In this document: positions 58,535-64,000 of the stretch, in pieces | How positions within the stretch are numbered: position 1 is the first letter of the stretch | How the letters are laid out: the number at the start of each line of letters is the position of its first letter | From: Deinococcus yavapaiensis KR-236 | GTDB taxonomy: Bacteria; Deinococcota; Deinococci; Deinococcales; Deinococcaceae | DNA: 64,000 nucleotides | NCBI RefSeq assembly: GCF_003217515.1 | Contig: NZ_QJSX01000005.1 | Span: 62,001-126,000 of the forward strand | Reading direction: 5' to 3' | Made by a program: the position numbers and the translations under genes | Notes under the pieces: generated by a model | Told to the model about the DNA's origin: nothing | What the model saw: only the letters and a program-made list of their open reading frames with translations | The model's database searches: none

Positions 58535-60358
58535 ATGCTTTCCAAAAGCTTGGCTCGCCTCGGCTCGCTCGCCACGATCACCGCACTCCTCAGTTTCTCG
58601 CTCGCGTCCGCAGGCCCGAGTGACAACTCTCTGGTGGTCGGTTCCGCCCAAGAGCCGACCGATCTCAACTACTGGGTACAGAACAGCGTCATCACCACCG
58701 AAATCGGCAACTACCTGTACCGCGGCCTCGTGTACGTCGACATGGACGGCGAAACCCAGCCCGACATGGTGACGGAGGTGCCGTCGGTGCAAAACGGTCG
58801 CGTGAAGATCAGCCGCGACGCCAAGGGCAAGCCGACGTCCATGACGGTTCGCTGGACGCTGCGCAACAACGCCAAGTGGAGCGACGGCTCTCGTATCACG
58901 GCGGACGACGTCATCTTCAGCCACAAGGTCTACAGCGACGAGCGCATTCCCGTCCCGACCCGCGAAGGCGTGCCGTCCAGCATCCGCAAGATCGACGCGC
59001 GCACCTTCGAGGAACGGTACAACACGCCCTGGGTCTTCTACGCGCTCGGCAACGTCTACCCTATCCTGCCCGCTCAGGACTGGTCGGATCTCTACGACCG
59101 AGCCGACCGCGAGGCGAGAGGCAAGAGTCTCACGGAGGGCACGTCGATCTTCCAAAAGACCTTCTTGTCGTCTTCGCTCGTGACGCCCAACGGCGGGCCG
59201 CGCACGACGTCCGGACCGTTCAAGTTCTCGCGTTGGGTGCGCGGCCAAAGTCTCTCGCTCGTTCGCAACCCCAACTACTGGTTCAAGCCCAGCTTCGGCG
59301 AGAAGAACGCCATTCAGCGCATCACCTACCTGTTCTTCGCCAACACCAACACCTTGATGGTGAACATTTTGTCGAACAAGGTGGACGCCGTCGCGAACAC
59401 CGGCGTCGAGGACAGCGTCCAGAACCTCGGGATTCTCAAGACGCGGGCGCGCAACTACGACGTCAAGCTCGTATCCCAAGCGCTGTGGGAGCACTTGGAG
59501 ATCAACCAGTTCGGCAACGTTCAAGACGTGAAGGACCTCGGCCTGAACGACAAGCGCACGCGCCAAGCCTTGCTGTACGCCATCAACCGCCGAGGCATGG
59601 CGGACGACTTGCTCGGCGGTCTCGTGAAGGTCAGCAACACCATCGTGAACTCGTCGTCGCCGTACTTCGACAAGGCCACCCTCGGCGCCTACCCGTACGA
59701 TCCCGCCAAAGCCAAGAAGATGCTCGCCGACCTCGGCTGGAAGCCCGGCGCGAACGGCATTCTGGAACGCAAGACGGACGACGGACGCACCGTACGCTTC
59801 ACGCTGGAATTCGTGACGACCGCGGGCAACACGACGCGTGAGAAGAATCAGCAGTACGTCCAGAAGAATTTGCGCGACGTCGGCGTCGACGTGCGCATCA
59901 ACAACGCGCCATCGAGCGTCGTGTTCGACGACGCCTACATTCAGCACGCGCAAGACGGCAAGTGGAAGGGCTTGTTCGAGTTCGCTTGGAGCAGCCAACC
60001 CCTCATCTACACGGGCAGCGAGTACGCCGTCGACGATCCGAAGACGAACGACATCGACGACTACGTCCCGACGAAGTCGAACAACTTCCAAGGACAGAAC
60101 ATCGGCGGGTGGCGCAACGCCGAGTACCAGAAGCTGTACGTGGACCTCAGCGACGAGTTCGACTCGGCCAAGCGCAAAGCCCTCGTCAAGCGCTTGCAGG
60201 CGATCATGGTGGAGGAAGTGCCCGCCTTGCCGCTGTACGAGCGAAGCGCCCTGTTGGTCTTCCGCAAGGGACTCGTGAACTACCAGTACAACGCCACGAG
60301 CCGCTATCCCGGCTGGAACGCCTGGGAGATCGGCTGGGCGAGCCGCGGCGCCAAGTAA
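58535..60358 (+). CDS. peptide/oligopeptide ABC transporter substrate-binding protein
   Basis: A roughly 607-residue family 5 binding protein (DppA/OppA type). The N-terminus is a signal peptide (LGSLATITALLSFSLASA, cleaved before GPSD). The mature part starts with SAQEPTDLNYWVQ and holds LYRGLVYVD, KWSDGSRITADDVIFSHK and the late TRQALLYAINR-type pattern (here TRQALLYAINRRGMA). No permease or ATPase genes are next to it, so it is an orphan receptor. The start is uncertain: ATG 58535, or ATG 58511/GTG 58508 with weak AAGAAAG. A terminator lies just downstream. Confidence 0.88.
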   Translation: MLSKSLARLGSLATITALLSFSLASAGPSDNSLVVGSAQEPTDLNYWVQNSVITTEIGNYLYRGLVYVDMDGETQPDMVTEVPSVQNGRVKISRDAKGKPTSMTVRWTLRNNAKWSDGSRITADDVIFSHKVYSDERIPVPTREGVPSSIRKIDARTFEERYNTPWVFYALGNVYPILPAQDWSDLYDRADREARGKSLTEGTSIFQKTFLSSSLVTPNGGPRTTSGPFKFSRWVRGQSLSLVRNPNYWFKPSFGEKNAIQRITYLFFANTNTLMVNILSNKVDAVANTGVEDSVQNLGILKTRARNYDVKLVSQALWEHLEINQFGNVQDVKDLGLNDKRTRQALLYAINRRGMADDLLGGLVKVSNTIVNSSSPYFDKATLGAYPYDPAKAKKMLADLGWKPGANGILERKTDDGRTVRFTLEFVTTAGNTTREKNQQYVQKNLRDVGVDVRINNAPSSVVFDDAYIQHAQDGKWKGLFEFAWSSQPLIYTGSEYAVDDPKTNDIDDYVPTKSNNFQGQNIGGWRNAEYQKLYVDLSDEFDSAKRKALVKRLQAIMVEEVPALPLYERSALLVFRKGLVNYQYNATSRYPGWNAWEIGWASRGAK

Positions 60359-60370
60359 GCACGTCCGAGG

Positions 60371-61738
60371 TCAATGCGGGGAGGCGAGGCTTCCCCGCAT
60401 TTGCTCGTGGACGATCATCGCGCCGCCGAGCACCGCCGGAAGTCCGCCGCCCGGATGCACGCCCGTCCCGACTTGCCAGAGCCGCTCGCCGATTCGGTAC
60501 GGCTCGGGATGAAAGGGACCCGAGCGCCACGCGGCATGAGCGTGTCCGTAAATGGCTCCACCGAGCGGCCCGAGCGACGCGAAGTGCGCCGGAGACAAGA
60601 CGGCGCCCGTCAAGTGCGGCAGCCCGATGACATCTCGCAGCCGAGCGAGTTGCCCACGCACCCAGGGATGTTCGATGTCGAGCAGACGTCCGTTCGGCGG
60701 GACGGTGAGCAGCACGGCGAGGTGATCGCCGTGGTCGTGAACGAGACTCATCGTGTCACGGGGAAACGCCCGAGCGGAAACGGCGTCCTCGAAGGCACGC
60801 GCGTTCGACGGCGCCACGATGGTCGTTGTCGGCAAGGTCGTCGGGACGCTCGAAGAAGCGTACACGGCGACGCCCGACACGGTGAGGACGCCGCTCCTTG
60901 GACGTGAGCCGCGCAGTTCGGCGAGCCGCGCCGGATCGAGCGCGGACACGATTCGGTCGTGCCGTACACGTTCGCCGTCGAGGCGCACTTCGCCGTCGAG
61001 GTTCAAGGAGCGCACCGGGGTGAACGGGCGCAAGCGGACGCCGCGCGCTCGCGCGAACTGCTGCAACGCGCGAACGAGCGCGTACATGCCGTTTCTCGGA
61101 CGAAACACGTCTCGCGCGATGAGCACGGGCAGCAGGGCGTACAGAGCCGATCCGCGCCGAGGGCCGACGCCCGCGTTGAGGGCGTGCAGGGCGAGGGCGT
61201 CGTGCAGCAGAGGCGGAACGCGTCGCGCGCGCAGCCATCGCTCGGCGGTGAAGTGTGAACCCACGACGCGGCCGAGCGCGGCGCTCGCCTGGAGAAAGGC
61301 GGCGTTCGTGAAACGGGGCGGCGTGGTGAGAAGCGTCTCGACGTGCGGCGCGAGTGGAAGGACTTCGCGCTCCAAGCGCCGCCATGCCTCGAAGAGCGGG
61401 TGCCCTTCGGGAACGGGAATCGGAAGGCGTTCGCCGCGTACGACGTGAACGCCGAGTTCCGGCAAGCGATCGAGTTGCAAAGGATCGGCTTCGCCGAGGT
61501 GGCGCAGCAGACGCCGCCAGACTTCGGGAAAGGTGAACAGCGACGGCCCCGTCGAGACTCGCCGCGTCGCGTCATGAACGTGCAGTTCGATTTCGCCGAG
61601 CTTCCCGCCGAGCGGTCCCGCGTCGTACACGACGACGTCGTGCCCGTCGTGCGCGAGCAGGCACGCGAGGGCGAGACCGCCCACGCCGCCGCCGACGATG
61701 CCGACGCTGGGCGCCGAGGCGCGGCGCGGCGCGCTCAA
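60371..61738 (-). CDS. CrtI/CrtD-like FAD-dependent carotenoid desaturase-type oxidoreductase
   Basis: A 455-residue flavoprotein of the phytoene desaturase family. The N-terminal FAD motif VGIVGGGVGGLALACLLAHDG is followed by VYDAGPLGGKLGE. The C-terminal FAD-closing motif is VGTGVHPGGGLPAVLGGAMI near 425. It starts at TTG 61738, overlapping the UbiA stop as TTGA. It is therefore coupled to a prenyltransferase, as in C50 carotenoid (bacterioruberin-type) clusters where CrtD acts with a UbiA-type elongase. Its exact reaction is not proven. Confidence 0.83.
   Translation of the reverse strand: MSAPRRASAPSVGIVGGGVGGLALACLLAHDGHDVVVYDAGPLGGKLGEIELHVHDATRRVSTGPSLFTFPEVWRRLLRHLGEADPLQLDRLPELGVHVVRGERLPIPVPEGHPLFEAWRRLEREVLPLAPHVETLLTTPPRFTNAAFLQASAALGRVVGSHFTAERWLRARRVPPLLHDALALHALNAGVGPRRGSALYALLPVLIARDVFRPRNGMYALVRALQQFARARGVRLRPFTPVRSLNLDGEVRLDGERVRHDRIVSALDPARLAELRGSRPRSGVLTVSGVAVYASSSVPTTLPTTTIVAPSNARAFEDAVSARAFPRDTMSLVHDHGDHLAVLLTVPPNGRLLDIEHPWVRGQLARLRDVIGLPHLTGAVLSPAHFASLGPLGGAIYGHAHAAWRSGPFHPEPYRIGERLWQVGTGVHPGGGLPAVLGGAMIVHEQMRGSLASPH
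60373..60403 (+). terminator. terminator after peptide-binding protein gene
   Basis: A 10-bp stem (AATGCGGGGA / TCCCCGCATT) with a 9-base loop and a TTTG tail. It overlaps the last codons of the convergent oxidoreductase gene. Confidence 0.65.
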
Positions 61739-62643
61739 GTCAGCGCTCGGGCGAGGACGTACACGAGTTGCACGCCCGAGATCGTACCGACGATCCACGG
61801 GCTGAGCAGCGACGCGCGGTAAAGGTGTCTCGCCCGCCCTTCCGTCGCGTCGAGCAGGAGGCGCACCGCCAGCCCTCCGCTCACGAGCCACACGCTCGAA
61901 GCGCTCAAGACGCTGAGTGGAAGCAGCAAAGCGCCGGCCAGGCCGAACCACGCGAGCGACCAGAGGGCCGTTCGGCGCACGCCGAGGGTCGTCGCGATCG
62001 TGGCGAGGCCCGCGCCCCGGTCGGCGCTGACGTCTTGCGCGGCGTCGAATGCGTGCTTGCCGATCGACCACGCCATGAGGGCCGCCAGGGGCAGCCAGGG
62101 CACACCTCGCCCGAGGACGAGGGCGGGCACGACCACGGGCAGGGCGTACGCGACGTTCGAGAGCGAGTCGAGAAAGGGCCGCGCCTTGAAGCGCACGGGC
62201 GGCAGACTGTAGAAAGCGAAGAGCAGCACGCTCAGGAGCAGCGTCGCGAACGCGCTCGGCGGAAAGGAGCACGCGAAGTACACGAGAAAAGGCGCGTTGA
62301 GCGCGGCGACGCTCCACAGGACAGTGCCGACGTCGCGGTCGCGCAAACGCGCGCCTTGCCAGCCGCCCTTGCGCTCGGACAAGGCGTCCTCGGCGCGGTC
62401 GGTGACATCATTGAGGCCGTAGATCAGCAAGTTGAACGGCAAGGTGAGCCAGACAAGCAAAGCCAGCACGCGCGGATCGAGCGTGTACAGCTGTCCCGAC
62501 AGCCACACGCCGACAACTCCCACCCCGACCGTGTTGATCCACAAGGCGGGCCGCGACGCGAGCAGCACTTGACGCGCTCGGGACGCGTCGACCGGGGAGT
62601 TCGCTTCGACTTTCATGTCGGTTCGCACCACTGAGCGTCGCAC
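61735..62643 (-). CDS. UbiA-family prenyltransferase
   Basis: A roughly 302-residue membrane prenyltransferase with eight or nine helices. Two Asp-rich metal motifs are present: NDVTDRAED near 88 and DAAQDVSADRGAGL near 210. UbiA relatives include lycopene elongases (LyeJ/CrtEb) that act on carotenoids, as well as enzymes for quinone, heme and chlorophyll side chains. TTGA coupling to a CrtI-like gene favours a carotenoid role. The start is GTG 62643, since TAGATT lies six bases upstream; ATG 62616 would be a shorter option. Confidence 0.83.
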   Translation of the reverse strand: MRRSVVRTDMKVEANSPVDASRARQVLLASRPALWINTVGVGVVGVWLSGQLYTLDPRVLALLVWLTLPFNLLIYGLNDVTDRAEDALSERKGGWQGARLRDRDVGTVLWSVAALNAPFLVYFACSFPPSAFATLLLSVLLFAFYSLPPVRFKARPFLDSLSNVAYALPVVVPALVLGRGVPWLPLAALMAWSIGKHAFDAAQDVSADRGAGLATIATTLGVRRTALWSLAWFGLAGALLLPLSVLSASSVWLVSGGLAVRLLLDATEGRARHLYRASLLSPWIVGTISGVQLVYVLARALT

Positions 62644-62649
62644 CGCGCC

Positions 62650-62655
62650 AATCTA
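62650..62655 (-). promoter_or_regulatory. -10 box of ubiA-crt operon (leaderless)
   Basis: TAGATT on the minus strand ends 6 bases before GTG 62643. Confidence 0.55.
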
Positions 62656-62696
62656 GCAAAGGCGGACGGGAGCAATGCCCCCAGCGCGGCGCGGCT

Positions 62697-63560
62697 TCAC
62701 GCGTACCGCTCGCGCAACGCCTTCGCGCGCCGAGCGAGCTCCGGCAACTGCGCGTACGGCAAGTTCAACGCCGACGCGACGCCTTCGGTCGGCAAGTTGC
62801 CGACGAGCGCGTCACCCGCGAACGGACAACCGCCGACGCCGCCGAGCGCGCCCTCGAACCACGTGATGCCCGCGTTTCGCGCGGCGAGCACGAGGGACAC
62901 GGCGCGCTCCGGCCGAGCATGCAAGTGGACGCCGAGCCCGCCGGGCCCGAAGCGCTCGATGGCGGCGCGGCACACCTCCTCGACGAGTTCGGGCGTCGCT
63001 CGCCCGACCGTGTCCGCGATCGCCACGCTTTCCACACCAAGTTCACGCAGGCGTGCAATGGCGTCGAGGGTCACGCCCGCGTTCCAAGTCTCGCCGTCCG
63101 GATTGCCGAAGCCCATCGACAGGTACACGACGAACCGCTTGCCCGCGTCGGCGGCGTTGTCGCGCAGTTCCTTGACGAGCGGCCACGATTCTGCCAATCC
63201 ACGGTTGGTGTTGCGGCGTTGAAAGGCGTCGGACACGGACAGCGGGTAGCCGACGCTCGTCACGTTCGGCTGGGTCGCGGCGCGTTCGAGGCCCTTGGCG
63301 TTCGCCACGATGCACAAGTAGTCGCGGCCGTCGGGTTCGGGCAGTTCGGCGAGAACGGCCTCGGTATCGGCGAGTTGTGGCACGGCCTTCGCGCTCACGA
63401 AGGACCCTAGGTCGAGATGATCGAAGCCGGCGTTCAGCAGGGCCGTGAGGTACGCGACCTTCTCGGCGGTGGGAATGAGGCGAGTCAGGCCTTGCCAGGA
63501 GTCACGCGGGCACTCCACGAAGGTGACGGCCGAGGAAGGCGGGGGAAGCGGTGCAGACAC
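62697..63560 (-). CDS. HMG-CoA lyase-like protein (DRE-TIM family)
   Basis: A 287-residue TIM-barrel lyase. The family motifs are ECPRDSWQGL near 17-26 (the DRE-type Arg-Asp), HLHARPERAV near 215 (metal His pair) and the catalytic Cys in GGVGGCPFAGD near 248. HMG-CoA lyase cleaves HMG-CoA to acetoacetate and acetyl-CoA in leucine breakdown. Variants in the first motif (SWQ for GLQ) leave the substrate somewhat open. The start is GTG 63560, with TACACT five bases upstream. It lies upstream of, and on the same strand as, the ubiA-crt pair, with a 53-base gap. Confidence 0.85.
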   Translation of the reverse strand: MSAPLPPPSSAVTFVECPRDSWQGLTRLIPTAEKVAYLTALLNAGFDHLDLGSFVSAKAVPQLADTEAVLAELPEPDGRDYLCIVANAKGLERAATQPNVTSVGYPLSVSDAFQRRNTNRGLAESWPLVKELRDNAADAGKRFVVYLSMGFGNPDGETWNAGVTLDAIARLRELGVESVAIADTVGRATPELVEEVCRAAIERFGPGGLGVHLHARPERAVSLVLAARNAGITWFEGALGGVGGCPFAGDALVGNLPTEGVASALNLPYAQLPELARRAKALRERYA

Positions 63561-63565
63561 GCGTC

Positions 63566-63571
63566 AGTGTA
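63566..63571 (-). promoter_or_regulatory. -10 box of HMG-CoA lyase-like gene (leaderless)
   Basis: TACACT on the minus strand ends 5 bases before GTG 63560. Confidence 0.55.
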
Positions 63572-63769
63572 CCGCGCGGCCCTCATGGAAACGGCGGCGT
63601 CGGCCTCACGAGCTTCGCGAGGAGTTTGTCCAACCTTATGCGAAGACTTGAGCGGCAGATTGTCCTATCGCGTATGGTATGGCGCGGCGAAACGAACAAA
63701 GATTGACGTTGAGAATTCCTCCCGAATTCCGTTTCGTCAGACTCCACACCGAGTTATCAGCCGACACGC

Positions 63770-63791
63770 TGTACAAAGGGTGTACAAAAGA
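63770..63791. promoter_or_regulatory. two 11-bp direct repeats, probable operator
   Basis: TGTACAAAGGG and TGTACAAAAGA follow each other with an exact 11-base period, ending 7 bases before the ATG of the MerR-type gene. CarH operators are known as tandem 11-bp repeats, so self-regulation by this protein is plausible. Confidence 0.6.
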
Positions 63792-63798
63792 GGCGAGC

Positions 63799-64000
63799 AT
63801 GTCCGACATCAACATCAGTAACGCGACCGGACTGTACACCACTTCCGAGGTCGAACAGCGAACGGGCGTTCCGGCGACGACGCTGCGCCAATGGGAGCGA
63901 CGCTACGGCATTCCCCATCCTACCCGCAACGAAAGCGGCTACCGTCTGTACAGCGCCGCCGATCTTTCCCGCATCGACTTTTTGCAATCCCGCTTGTCCG
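63799..64000 (+). CDS. MerR-type transcriptional regulator, CarH/LitR-like N-terminus, cut by window
   Basis: 67 codons are visible of a regulator whose winged-helix domain reads YTTSEVEQRTGVPATTLRQW followed by ERRYGIPHPTRNESGYRLYS. The stretch resembles the DNA-binding end of Thermus CarH (LRQWERRYGFPKPRR-type), a B12-dependent light sensor that represses carotenoid genes. The C-terminal B12 domain lies outside the window, so the CarH identity cannot be confirmed. AAAGAGGCG precedes the ATG at 63799. It is divergent from the HMG lyase-ubiA-crt genes. Confidence 0.8.
   Translation, partial: MSDINISNATGLYTTSEVEQRTGVPATTLRQWERRYGIPHPTRNESGYRLYSAADLSRIDFLQSRLS

Noticed and set aside
60371..62317. 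Extension of the CrtI-like protein to 648 residues
   Set aside because: The upstream 193 residues overlap UbiA in another frame and look like antisense noise; the TTG overlapping the UbiA stop fits the FAD motif position.

Overview
The window looks like a chromosomal segment from a Deinococcus-type bacterium (Deinococcota). The DNA is GC-rich and GTG and TTG starts are common. A Gre-factor homologue has the Asp-rich tip known for Gfh1, a factor described from Thermus and Deinococcus. The cytochrome bc genes follow a Thermus-like layout. At least fifteen genes have a TANNNT -10 box only 5-9 bases before the start codon, the leaderless arrangement known to be common in Deinococcus. No insertion sequence, prophage, integrase, rRNA or CRISPR array was seen; one tRNA (Trp, CCA) is present.

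Layout. 1-6.5 kb (minus): a translation and envelope cluster, transcribed rpsB-tsf-pyrH-frr-cdsA-dxr-rseP. 6.5-10.1 kb: a secreted TPR protein, coaE, and convergent pyrG. 10.2-13.6 kb (minus): four translationally coupled genes for a large PilX/ComZ-like protein and three minor pseudopilins. 13.7-17.1 kb (plus): C39-like peptidase, tsaB, an AlaX-type editing protein and an unknown membrane protein. 17.1-24.7 kb: an MFS exporter with a possible leader peptide, two small proteins, phosphoglucomutase, a diguanylate cyclase, an MBL-fold hydrolase, a DUF4388 protein and a CvpA-like protein. 24.8-26.6 kb: a NarL-type regulator, a small Cys-rich protein and a cytoplasmic class A beta-lactamase-like protein. 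26.7-29.5 kb: the cytochrome bc operon. 29.6-33.8 kb: SGNH lipoprotein, YebC, RicT/PSP1, a second Gfh-like factor, a Cas2-fold protein and tRNA-Trp.

34.1-45.1 kb (minus) is a galactoside-utilisation cluster: DeoR regulator, binding protein, two permeases, GH42 beta-galactosidase, GH36 alpha-galactosidase, galT, an M24-fold protein lacking metal ligands, and galK. No galE or transporter ATPase lies in it. Two strong hairpins sit between its cistrons, and galT has its own promoter. 45.2-52.3 kb: a double-GNAT protein, a MacB/FtsX-type ABC pair, a DUF4127 protein, an EamA exporter, a glucodextranase-C-domain membrane protein and a LysM-M23 hydrolase.

52.3-60.4 kb: rapZ-yvcK diverges from recF and a DciA-like protein with an added zinc ribbon, followed by gfh1, a FusB-like zinc protein, recO and a peptide-binding lipoprotein-like SBP. 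60.4-64.0 kb: a UbiA prenyltransferase coupled to a CrtI/CrtD-like oxidoreductase, an HMG-CoA lyase-like protein, and the start of a MerR-type regulator resembling the DNA-binding end of CarH, preceded by two 11-bp TGTACA repeats. This right end may be a light- or B12-controlled carotenoid module.
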